From positions 1-31,041 of IMG/VR virus record IMGVR_UViG_3300010885_050382: a stretch of 31,041 nucleotides of DNA; one strand, 5' to 3'. This DNA is from a virus. A program made the position numbers and the translations under genes. The notes beneath the pieces are model-generated. The model was not told the DNA's origin. It did no database searches and saw only the letters and a list, made by a program, of their open reading frames with translations. Position 1 is the first letter of the stretch, and each line of letters opens with the position of its first letter. Shown here one piece after another: positions 6,076 to 11,891 of the stretch.

Positions 6076-6735
6076 ATGGTCCCTCCTGTTATTGGCGACA
6101 AGGCGCAAAAGCGCCTTGCGACAGAAGTGGCCCCTTTGCGCAAGCAGCGGAAGGTCTTGAATGCCAAGGAATGGAAGTTTGTCACCGAGCTGGTGAGCGG
6201 CGACGGCCGCGTCACCATGAAGGAGGCCGCCATCCGGGCCGGGTATAAACCCACCAGTGCCTCGGTCATGGCAAACAAGCTGACGAGCCCCAACGTCAAC
6301 CCTCACGTGGTGGCCGCGATTCAGGCCTATCGGGCCGAGCTCAACAGCAAGTACAACACCTCGTACGAACGGCACATGAAGGACCTGCAGCTCATCCGCG
6401 ACAAGGCTTTAGAGGCTGGGGCCTATGCTGCTGCCGTTCAGGCCGAATATCGCCGCGGGCAGGCCTTAGGATCGATCTATATCGACCGCAAGGAGATCAG
6501 GCACGGGACGATTGATTCAATGTCGAAAGAAGAAGTGCAGCGCAAGCTGGACGAGCTCAAGGCCCTGTATGGTGGACCACCCCCGAGCGCGCTGATTGAT
6601 GCCAGCACCGGCCAGGTGATTGAAAGCATTGACCGTGAAAAAGACCCCATTTTTGTTTCTCCAGTGGCAGAACCTCCGCCCGATATTTTTGAACGGGACA
6701 ATGATTTGGAATCCGGCGACCATGTCGACGCCTGA
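6076..6735 (+). CDS. terS: Terminase small subunit
   Basis: 219 residues from the ATG at 6076. A TTG at 6055, overlapping the previous stop and with GGAG six bases before it, is a fair alternative. It recognises phage DNA for packaging and hands it to the large subunit. Residues about 30-85 (AKEWKFVTELVSGDGRVTMKEAAIRAGY..TSASVMANKLTS..V..HVVAAI) are the HTH-type DNA-binding domain of small terminases. The middle is a long helical oligomerisation region, and the SMSKEEVQRKLDEL stretch near residue 160 is common in this family. The tail is acidic and proline-rich. It is unusual that the large subunit lies 5 kb downstream beyond an island of early-type genes. Confidence 0.8.
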   Translation: MVPPVIGDKAQKRLATEVAPLRKQRKVLNAKEWKFVTELVSGDGRVTMKEAAIRAGYKPTSASVMANKLTSPNVNPHVVAAIQAYRAELNSKYNTSYERHMKDLQLIRDKALEAGAYAAAVQAEYRRGQALGSIYIDRKEIRHGTIDSMSKEEVQRKLDELKALYGGPPPSALIDASTGQVIESIDREKDPIFVSPVAEPPPDIFERDNDLESGDHVDA

Positions 6736-7144
6736 AGCCGCCTTTGCTGCCCGGGTTCGCGATGGTTTGCGGCCATTGGGGGTAGACACCGAGCGAATCG
6801 AGAATCGCGTCAATTTGGGCGTGTCTGACATGCTGGTGGGTGCAGGTGACCGCTTTGTCTCAATCGAGCTCAAGGCCGTGTCGCGTGGCCTGAAAATAGC
6901 GCTTCGACCGCACCAGATCGCTTTTCTGACGCGCCATGCTGCCCATGGCCGCCCATGCTACGTGCTCGTGCATCAGATCAGCACGGTCGTTCGCCCGGGC
7001 CGCATTGCTTTGTACCATGGCCGACAGGCAATTGCCCTTGCTGAGCAGGGCTTGCGTCTTGACCCCGTGGCCGCGTGGCCCAATCGGGGCATGCCATGGC
7101 AGGAGCTGGCCGACATCTTATCAGGGAAAACCCCTATCAAATAA
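6722..7144 (+). CDS. PD-(D/E)XK nuclease (VRR-NUC-like)
   Basis: 140 residues from the ATG at 6722, overlapping the end of the terminase small subunit by 14 bases. Catalytic pattern seen: Asp36 in GVSDMLVG, Glu49-x-Lys51 in VSIELKAVS, and Gln65 in LRPHQIAFL, followed by the GRPCYVLVH strand. This is the layout of small stand-alone VRR-NUC/resolvase-like nucleases, which cut branched or structured DNA. Its position beside terminase suggests processing of concatemers or junctions before packaging. Recombination or degradation of host DNA is the alternative. Confidence 0.75.
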   Translation: MSTPEAAFAARVRDGLRPLGVDTERIENRVNLGVSDMLVGAGDRFVSIELKAVSRGLKIALRPHQIAFLTRHAAHGRPCYVLVHQISTVVRPGRIALYHGRQAIALAEQGLRLDPVAAWPNRGMPWQELADILSGKTPIK

Positions 7145-7145
7145 G

Positions 7146-7196
7146 TTGCGCGACTGTTAATTTAGGTGTATACTGGTGGAACCGGAACATCTCCGG
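7146..7196 (+). promoter_or_regulatory. Promoter plus 5' hairpin before the NinX-like gene
   Basis: TTGCGC (7146-7151), 17 bases, TATACT (7169-7174). The spacer contains GACTGTTAATT, which recurs exactly in the promoter at 8770-8798. A CCGGA/TCCGG hairpin (7182-7196) would lie at the start of the mRNA. The initiation box AAAGGATAGAG follows directly before the ATG. Confidence 0.7.
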
Positions 7197-7218
7197 CAAC
7201 CTAGAAAGGATAGAGAAA

Positions 7219-7509
7219 ATGAAAACAGCAGAACTGACAGGCGCTGCCCTTGATTGGGCGGTACATATTGCACTGCACGGCGCGTGCGAAGGCTACGCCG
7301 AACACGAATACACAACCGACTGGTCACAAGGTGGGCCGATTATCCACCAAGAGCATATGGAGTTCGATTGGGACGAGGCGACGCAGATGTACTCCGCCTA
7401 CGACGGTGTGCATGGTGGCACAGGGCAGACGCACCTCATTGCAGCTATGCGCTGCTACGTGGCAAGCAAACTAGGTGACGAGGTGGAAATACCTCAAGAG
7501 CTTGCATAA
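7219..7509 (+). CDS. NinX-like protein (DUF2591)
   Basis: 96 residues from the ATG at 7219, which has the AAAGGATAGAG box. The pattern MKTAELTGAALDWAV at the start, YTTDWSQGGPIIHQEHMEF in the middle and HLIAAMRCYVASKLGDEVEIP at the end is the DUF2591 family, named after P22 NinX. It is common in phage early or nin regions and its biochemical role is not known. It is the first gene behind its own promoter and is followed by two more small genes in the same transcript. Confidence 0.85.
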   Translation: MKTAELTGAALDWAVHIALHGACEGYAEHEYTTDWSQGGPIIHQEHMEFDWDEATQMYSAYDGVHGGTGQTHLIAAMRCYVASKLGDEVEIPQELA

Positions 7510-7535
7510 TTCACAACCCAGAAAGGATAGAGAAA

Positions 7536-7757
7536 ATGGAAACGCATTTTTACGCGTCAAGCGTAGCCGATTGGGCCACTACGAACGAAACCCGAGACCT
7601 TAGGGCATTGCTTAAGATCATGGATAAATTCGGGTACTCCTACAATCTGTTTTTTGTGCCTGTGGCGCATACTGCCAATTATGAAATCAAAGCATATCAA
7701 CCTCAAGTTGAGGGCGCGCAGTGGCTTGGTCATTTTGAGGTAAAGGGCAAAAAATGA
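7536..7757 (+). CDS. Small phage protein, unknown function
   Basis: 73 residues starting METHFYASSVADWATT. The ATG at 7536 has the same AGAAAGGATAGAGAAA box as the NinX-like gene. It appears alpha/beta (RALLKIMDKFGYSYNLFFVPV, YEIKAYQPQVEGAQWLGHFEV). No family recognised. Its TGA overlaps the ATG of the next gene. Confidence 0.7.
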   Translation: METHFYASSVADWATTNETRDLRALLKIMDKFGYSYNLFFVPVAHTANYEIKAYQPQVEGAQWLGHFEVKGKK

Positions 7758-7927
7758 ACCCTATCGTCGTGACTTTTTACGTTCCGCCGATTCCATGGCG
7801 TGGCGCTGATTATTGCGCTACCCGCTATGGATATGATTATCTGGACCCTTTGAGTTACGGTGAAACAGAAAGCGAAGCGGTAGCAGCGCTGCTTGAAATG
7901 GAGGGGCTATCGAGCCCTGATTTTTAA
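7754..7927 (+). CDS. 57-residue acidic protein, unknown function
   Basis: Starts MNPIVVTFYVPPIPWRG at an ATG overlapping the previous stop (ATGA) and ends LLEMEGLSSPDF. It is tyrosine-rich in the middle and acidic at the C-terminus. The overlap, consistent codon use and lack of any other gene here support it. It has no ribosome site of its own and probably depends on coupling. Confidence 0.6.
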   Translation: MNPIVVTFYVPPIPWRGADYCATRYGYDYLDPLSYGETESEAVAALLEMEGLSSPDF

Positions 7928-7947
7928 TAGTAAAAATTAATTGGACT

Positions 7948-7979
7948 GCAGCACCTATTGCCATAAAAATAGGTGCTGC
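7948..7979 (+). other. 12-base-pair hairpin in the leader of the Cys-rich gene
   Basis: A perfect 12-base-pair stem (7948-7959 with 7968-7979, arms GCAGCACCTATT and AATAGGTGCTGC) with an 8-base loop lies between the 57-residue gene and the AGAGGATAGAG box at 8009. It has no T-tract, so it is more likely an mRNA 5' or processing structure than a terminator. No good promoter is seen just before it. Confidence 0.7.
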
Positions 7980-8008
7980 TGTTTATCAACCTAGAGAGGA
8001 TAGAGATT

Positions 8009-8713
8009 ATGCTTAAAACCGTCGCTATTTCGGCCAATCGCAAAACCGGCCCCATCGCTGTAACGTACCGCTCCGGCGAACATGAGACATATGGCACGTG
8101 TCCGACAACGTGCCAACTGCACCCCAAAAGTGAAACCGGCACGTCATTGGTGGACGTGGATTATTTGGCCGCCTTGTCTGATGCTGTACCGCGTAACGGC
8201 CAGGCTTGGACTTATTCGCATTTTGCGGCCGAAGCTTTGCCAATGCCAGCACCGGGTAAAACCGTGTTCAATGTGTCATGCGACACTATGGCCGAAGCTG
8301 TTCGGGCTATCGAGCTAGGCCGCCCGGCGGTGTATGCTGCCCCGAAAACCATGGCCGACAGTTTCCCCATGGTTCACCGTGGCGTTAGGTTTGCACAATG
8401 CCCGGCCGAATTGTCCGAATCGTTTACGTGTCACCAGTGTGGAAATGGCCGCCCATTGTGCGCACGTGGCGACCGGGATTATGTTGTTGTTTTTGTGGCC
8501 CATGGCAGTGGCGCAAAACGCGTCGGTACTGACGAAAAGGGCGGATGCTATGCGGCCAGTGGTCCTACCGCGATACAGTGGCACGGCACCAAAAAAACCG
8601 GCGCATCGAATGATTCGCAGGCCATCGTTAAATTCGCTCGCTCGCTGCCGTCCGGTTCCATGCTGCGCCACCACGTGGCCGGAGACATTGGCCGGGAGAT
8701 GTCCGCATGTTGA
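8009..8713 (+). CDS. Cysteine-rich phage protein, unknown function
   Basis: 234 residues from the ATG at 8009, preceded by AGAGGATAGAGATT. The start MLKTVAISANRKTGPIAVTYR is followed by CPTTC (about residues 31-35) and later by CHQCGNGRPLC and GGCYA, a set of cysteines that could bind zinc. Related proteins in other phages and plasmids share the NRKTGP...CP..C start but have no known role as far as I recall. The size and the conserved cysteines suggest an enzyme or nucleic-acid binder. It sits between NinX-like and DUF932 genes in the early-type island. Confidence 0.75.
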   Translation: MLKTVAISANRKTGPIAVTYRSGEHETYGTCPTTCQLHPKSETGTSLVDVDYLAALSDAVPRNGQAWTYSHFAAEALPMPAPGKTVFNVSCDTMAEAVRAIELGRPAVYAAPKTMADSFPMVHRGVRFAQCPAELSESFTCHQCGNGRPLCARGDRDYVVVFVAHGSGAKRVGTDEKGGCYAASGPTAIQWHGTKKTGASNDSQAIVKFARSLPSGSMLRHHVAGDIGREMSAC

Positions 8714-8772
8714 TAGCCCTAGCGGTATTCTTAATACTTTGGCTAATAGTTGACTTATTTAATAGGGATTAG
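8707..8772 (+). CDS. Possible 21-residue single-pass membrane peptide
   Basis: The frame MLIALAVFLILWLIVDLFNRD is one hydrophobic helix with a polar C-terminal tail. The ATG has GGGAG eight bases upstream and overlaps the end of the Cys-rich gene, so coupled translation is plausible. Its TAG falls within the -35 region of the next promoter. Too short for ordinary gene finding, so confidence is limited. Confidence 0.45.
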   Translation: MLIALAVFLILWLIVDLFNRD

Positions 8773-8819
8773 CGAGACTGTTAATTATGGTCTATAATTC
8801 ATTCACCGGGATTATCCGG
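8769..8819 (+). promoter_or_regulatory. Promoter plus 5' hairpin before the DUF932 gene
   Basis: A perfect TATAAT (8793-8798) has TAGCGA 17 bases upstream and the same GACTGTTAATT spacer segment as the promoter at 7146. A CCGG-based hairpin (8806-8819) follows at the predicted mRNA start, then the GAAAGGATAGAG box before the ATG at 8842. Confidence 0.7.
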
Positions 8820-8841
8820 CAACACTGAAAGGATAGAGAAA

Positions 8842-9801
8842 ATGGCACATATGATCGACACCACCACCGGCACAGCCGCTATTGCTTACGCTGGTAATAC
8901 CCCATGGCATGGCTTGGGCCAAGCCTTGACACCTGATGCATCAATTGAGACGTGGACACGTGAAGCCGGGCTAAATTACACCGTGAACGAAGCTCCGGTT
9001 TTGTTTCAGACTGACGCGACAACAGCCCCGGAACAGTTCAAGGGCCGGAAAGTATTACACCGGAGCGACACCGGCGGCGCGCTGGCTGTAGTGTCTGACG
9101 GTTACCGCGTGGTTCAACCGGCCGAGGTCATGGGCTTTTTTGGAAAGCTTGTTGAGCTGGGCGGCTTTCAAATGGAAACCGCCGGAGTGCTCAGCCATGG
9201 CCGCCGGGTCTGGGCTCTGGCGAAAGTAAATGAGGGAGCCGATATCGTAGAGGGCGACACCGTCCGGCCTTATGTCTTGCTGGGCACGTCATACGATGGA
9301 ACCATGGCAACCGTGGCGAAATTTACATCGATCCGCGTGGTGTGCAATAACACCATCACCGCAGCACTGGGCCGGGAAAATGCCGGTACTGTCCGCGTGT
9401 TGCATAGCGAGCGCTTTGATGCTGATGCTGTACGGTTAGAGCTGGGCATTGTGGGCGATAACTGGGAACGCTTTTTGGTTCAATCGCGCAAATTGTCCGG
9501 GGAAACCATGGATAAAATTCAGGCCGATTCATTCGTCACTGCTCTGCTGCAGCCGTTCCACACCAGCAAAATCGAATTGAATCAGACCCGCGGATATAAG
9601 AGAATTTTTGAGTTATTCAATGGCCAGGCTATTGGCGCGAACATTCCCGGCGTGGCCGGTACACGTTGGGCAATGCTGAACGCTGTTACTGAATTGGTCG
9701 ACCATGAGCGTGGCCGCGGCAACAATACCCGAATGGAATCGGCATGGTTTGGAACCGGTGCAGCATTGAAAAATAGGGCGTTAGAGTTGCTTAGTGCTTA
9801 A
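8842..9801 (+). CDS. DUF932 phage/plasmid-like protein
   Basis: 319 residues from the ATG at 8842 with the GAAAGGATAGAGAAA box. The family is recognised by the start (GNTPWHGLGQALTP), KVLHRSDTGGALAVVSDGYRVVQP, and the FTSIRVVCNNTITAAL segment, and by its near-typical length. DUF932 proteins are common on plasmids and phages, often near anti-restriction or replication genes. The molecular function is not established. Having its own promoter with a perfect -10 box suggests strong expression. It is the largest protein of the early-type island. Confidence 0.9.
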   Translation: MAHMIDTTTGTAAIAYAGNTPWHGLGQALTPDASIETWTREAGLNYTVNEAPVLFQTDATTAPEQFKGRKVLHRSDTGGALAVVSDGYRVVQPAEVMGFFGKLVELGGFQMETAGVLSHGRRVWALAKVNEGADIVEGDTVRPYVLLGTSYDGTMATVAKFTSIRVVCNNTITAALGRENAGTVRVLHSERFDADAVRLELGIVGDNWERFLVQSRKLSGETMDKIQADSFVTALLQPFHTSKIELNQTRGYKRIFELFNGQAIGANIPGVAGTRWAMLNAVTELVDHERGRGNNTRMESAWFGTGAALKNRALELLSA

Positions 9802-10036
9802 CCTATCGATACCGGGCCGCCAATAGCGTGGCCCTATCGAGGGCAAACTATGCAAAAAATGCATAATTGCCCGGTTACTTTTGATATAGCTAAACCAGCG
9901 CCGCGGTCCCTGCCGTTATACGCCAAAACCGTGGCGCGCGGTCCGCGATAGGCACGGGCCGCGGAGCCCGGCCCGTGCCTATCGCGCCGGGCGGCGCGAT
10001 AGAAAAATACAATGGCCCGGGCCCCGGGGCCGGGGC
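9802..10036. other. Palindrome-rich non-coding region A
   Basis: No gene is seen here. It holds a two-tier hairpin at 9841-9872 (GGGCAA/TTGCCC outside, TATGCA/TGCATA inside), a perfect 16-base-pair stem at 9945-9960 with 9970-9985, and a perfect 10-base-pair stem at 9979-9988 with 9993-10002 that shares seven bases with the previous one. A very GC-rich near-palindrome follows (about 10015-10036) and abuts the next -10 box. CTATCG/CGATAG units recur throughout. Confidence 0.75.
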
Positions 10037-10069
10037 TATAATAGTGACACTGGTGGCAGCCGCCACCGG
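10037..10069 (+). promoter_or_regulatory. Promoter (-10) plus 5' hairpin before the gene at 10093
   Basis: A perfect TATAAT (10037-10042) is followed by AGTGACACT, close to the sequence after two later -10 boxes. No convincing -35 is seen; a GC-rich palindrome occupies that place. A GGTGGC/GCCACC hairpin (10050-10069, extended by one C-G and one T-G pair) lies at the predicted mRNA start. Confidence 0.6.
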
Positions 10070-10092
10070 GTAACTCAGAAAGGATATTGATC

Positions 10093-10461
10093 ATGGGCGA
10101 TAGAGTATTATTTCAAGTGGTGCGGACGGCCAGTAAAGAATTCGGCCCCGTTGTTTACTGTCATTGGTCCGGGGCCCGGGCCCCGGAGATTGTCCGCAAG
10201 CTGGCCGCCCGAATGGCCAGCAGGACCGGGGACATTGACTATGCGACCGCGCGACTGGTGCAGGAATGCACCGCGCCGGACACTGACGGCGCGCTAAGCT
10301 TTGGGGTATCCAATGCCCCGGCCATGTTGACCGCGGAAGATTCCCACGGCGACGCTGGCGTCGTGCTGATTGACTGCGACAGCTTTAGGTGTGAATGTCT
10401 GGGCGGGTATCTGGCCACTGGCCCCGACGGTTTCCCCGTTGATCGGCAGGTGGCAGCATGA
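10093..10461 (+). CDS. Phage protein, unknown function
   Basis: 122 residues from the ATG at 10093 after AGAAAGGATATTGATC; a TTG two codons upstream is less likely. It has a beta-rich start (MGDRVLFQVVRTASKEFGPVVYCHWSG), a helix (APEIVRKLAARMASR) and a C-terminal strand (GVVLIDCDSFRCECLGGY). No family recognised. Its stop overlaps the next ATG (ATGA). It has its own promoter. Confidence 0.7.
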   Translation: MGDRVLFQVVRTASKEFGPVVYCHWSGARAPEIVRKLAARMASRTGDIDYATARLVQECTAPDTDGALSFGVSNAPAMLTAEDSHGDAGVVLIDCDSFRCECLGGYLATGPDGFPVDRQVAA

Positions 10462-10700
10462 TCGTTCAACACTACTGCACCAACTACGCCAACAAACCCA
10501 GCGTGACCACGCTGCGCGCTGCGCTGCGCAAGGCCGCCGCCCAAGGCGGCGACTTTATCCAGTTGAGCTGGGGCGAGAATCAGATCACGGTAGAACGGAC
10601 TAACTACGGGTGGACGGGCACCGGATGGATTGGAAAGAACGGGGGCCAAGACCTGGCCCATGAATTAGAGCTTGCGCACCGGAAAAAAGATGTGTTATAA
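10458..10700 (+). CDS. Small phage protein, unknown function
   Basis: 80 residues starting MIVQHYCTNYANKPSVTTLRAALRKAA. A helix is followed by beta strands (DFIQLSWGENQITVERTNYGWTGTGWIG) and a basic C-terminus. The start overlaps the previous stop. Its own TAA lies inside the -10 box of the next promoter, an example of how tightly these cassettes are packed. Family not recognised. Confidence 0.7.
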   Translation: MIVQHYCTNYANKPSVTTLRAALRKAAAQGGDFIQLSWGENQITVERTNYGWTGTGWIGKNGGQDLAHELELAHRKKDVL

Positions 10701-10728
10701 TAGTCTCACTGCTGGCGGCCGCCAGCAG
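10672..10728 (+). promoter_or_regulatory. Promoter plus 5' palindrome before the gene at 10755
   Basis: TTGCGC (10672-10677), 18 bases, TATAAT (10696-10701) with an extended TG one base before it. The 20-base perfect palindrome CTGCTGGCGGCCGCCAGCAG (10709-10728) starts about eight bases after the -10 box and would form the 5' end of the mRNA. TATAATAGTCTCACTG is identical to the promoter at 11086. Confidence 0.75.
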
Positions 10729-10754
10729 TCAACCAACCATAGAGGATAGAGATC

Positions 10755-11051
10755 ATGACAATTGAAACCGCAACACCCAGCAGCATGGAAACGCTGGCCG
10801 GAATGTTTGACACCCTGGTCGACCTGGTGGCCGCCCGGGTGCTGGCTAAACTTGACAAAAAACTGGACAACAAACTAGAGCATTTTGCCGAGCACGACCT
10901 GGACGGCAAGATCGACGAATGGGCGGCCAACTTCCTGCAAGACCGCTTCAGTGAGTACGTGACAATTGACACCGACGACATTGATCTTGACGATAAGGTT
11001 TTAGATGCAGTTAAAAATATTGACTTTACCGTCCGAATTACTGCCGACTAA
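10755..11051 (+). CDS. Acidic coiled-coil protein, unknown function
   Basis: 98 residues from the ATG at 10755 after AGAGGATAGAGATC. It is strongly acidic. Residues about 10-50 form amphipathic helices (LAGMFDTLVDLVAARVLAKLDKKLDNKLEHF), followed by aspartate-rich segments (TIDTDDIDLDDKVLD). The charge pattern resembles DNA-mimic inhibitors, but that is only a guess from composition. It is the only gene of its cassette. Confidence 0.7.
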   Translation: MTIETATPSSMETLAGMFDTLVDLVAARVLAKLDKKLDNKLEHFAEHDLDGKIDEWAANFLQDRFSEYVTIDTDDIDLDDKVLDAVKNIDFTVRITAD

Positions 11052-11060
11052 TAAAAGTAG

Positions 11061-11116
11061 TTGACACGGGGCTAAAGCCCCGTGATATAATAGTCTCACT
11101 GTGCAATAGTGCACAG
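11061..11116 (+). promoter_or_regulatory. Promoter with spacer palindrome and 5' hairpin before the gene at 11143
   Basis: A consensus TTGACA (11061-11066) and TATAAT (11086-11091) are 19 bases apart, with TG one base before the -10. The spacer holds an 8-base-pair inverted repeat (CACGGGGC...GCCCCGTG, 11065-11084), a possible operator or terminator of the gene before. A CTGTGC/GCACAG hairpin (11099-11116) follows at the predicted mRNA start. Confidence 0.75.
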
Positions 11117-11142
11117 TACAACCCTAGAAAGAAGAGAGCATT

Positions 11143-11424
11143 ATGACGAAGATCATCACAATCGACGGTAGCAAATACGCACTGCCTGAGAGCATGGCCA
11201 TTAAGGATGTCCAGGCCCTGGCCGGGTTCTTGGTCACGCTGACCAAGATAGATTATGAGTACTGCTATGGCCAGGAAGATAACGCGTTCTACGCGTGCAA
11301 CGGTGCACAGATCAGCATCGGTGAGCAGGATCTGGTCACCAAGGCCGAGGCCAAGGCCCGGTCGACTAAGTCACGCGAAGAGTACGAGGCACGCAAGGCA
11401 GCCGAGGCAACGGCAGCGGCCTAG
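11143..11424 (+). CDS. Small phage protein, unknown function
   Basis: 93 residues from the ATG at 11143 after AGAAAGAAGAGAGCATT. A beta-rich front half (MTKIITIDGSKYALPE, YEYCYGQEDNAFYACNGAQISIG) is followed by an alanine- and charge-rich helix (KAEAKARSTKSREEYEARKAAEATAAA). No family recognised. It is the last gene of the early-type island and is followed by a clear terminator. Confidence 0.7.
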   Translation: MTKIITIDGSKYALPESMAIKDVQALAGFLVTLTKIDYEYCYGQEDNAFYACNGAQISIGEQDLVTKAEAKARSTKSREEYEARKAAEATAAA

Positions 11425-11443
11425 ATTTCAGAACCCAGATGCA

Positions 11444-11469
11444 AGCCCCGGCAGCCCCGGGGCTTTTTT
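11444..11469 (+). terminator. Rho-independent terminator
   Basis: Stem AGCCCCGG (11444-11451) with CCGGGGCT (11457-11464), five-base loop, then a run of T (11464-11469). It closes the last early-type cassette. Confidence 0.85.
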
Positions 11470-11479
11470 GTGGCCAGGT

Positions 11480-11510
11480 GCATAGCCCGGGCCTATCGGG
11501 GCCTAGGCCC
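11480..11510 (+). repeat. 31-base direct repeat, copy 1
   Basis: GCATAGCCCGGGCCTATCGG followed by GGCCTAGGCCC is repeated exactly at 11541-11571. Each copy holds a CCCGGG core and the left part of a 22-base palindrome; in this copy the palindrome (11494-11515) is perfect. Confidence 0.9.
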
Positions 11511-11540
11511 CGATAAATATATTTACCTTGACAACTGGCA

Positions 11541-11571
11541 GCATAGCCCGGGCCTATCGGGGCCTAGGCCC
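11541..11571 (+). repeat. 31-base direct repeat, copy 2
   Basis: Identical over 31 bases to 11480-11510 and spaced 61 bases from it. Just past the repeat one C has become T, so the 22-base palindrome (11555-11576) would pair through a single G-U if transcribed. Confidence 0.9.
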
Positions 11572-11597
11572 TGATAGCTGATAGCCTATAGCTATGG

Positions 11598-11616
11598 CGA
11601 TAGGCTATGCCTATCG
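11598..11616 (+). other. Hairpin that competes with the terminator at 11611
   Basis: CGATAGGC (11598-11605), loop TAT, GCCTATCG (11609-11616). Six bases of its right arm are also the left end of the terminator stem, so the two structures cannot form together. Confidence 0.7.
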
Positions 11617-11639
11617 GCGGCGCGCCGCCGATAGTTTTT
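11611..11639 (+). terminator. Strong palindromic terminator
   Basis: A perfect 24-base palindrome (11611-11634, arms CTATCGGCGGCG and CGCCGCCGATAG) is followed by TTTTT. It is the second terminator between the island and the head genes. Confidence 0.8.
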
Positions 11640-11891
11640 CTCAATTTTTCCCTCTATAGGTGGTTGGCGGGGGTGGGTGGGCCCGCATACCTCTCTGTGC
11701 TACTACGTACCTTTGACTTTAAGACAGGGGGAGGGCCATAAACAGCCCGTCAGCTACAGCGAAGAGGCGTACCCTGATTTCATACCCACAATTTGCCCAA
11801 GAGACTTGGACCCCCGCCCCCTAAAATAGGCCCCCTTGTTTGCAAAAATCAAAAGCCCGGTTAATATTTACAAAATTCAAAACCTGGTCCT

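Larger units (their letters stand above)
11425..11891. other. Non-coding region B before the large terminase gene
   Basis: About 470 bases with two terminators, the paired 31-base repeats and the alternative hairpins described separately. From 11640 to 11891 only weak promoter-like pairs are seen: TTGACT 11713-11718 without a good -10, and TTGCAA 11840-11845, 16 bases, TAATAT 11862-11867. No gene is supported here. Confidence 0.6.

Noticed and set aside
7948-7979. Terminator at the 12-base-pair hairpin
   Set aside because: The stem is strong but no T-tract follows, so it is listed as a leader or processing structure instead.
11480-11571. Two 31-base repeats spaced like a CRISPR unit
   Set aside because: Only two copies exist, each is a palindrome-rich control element, and no cas gene or further spacer follows.
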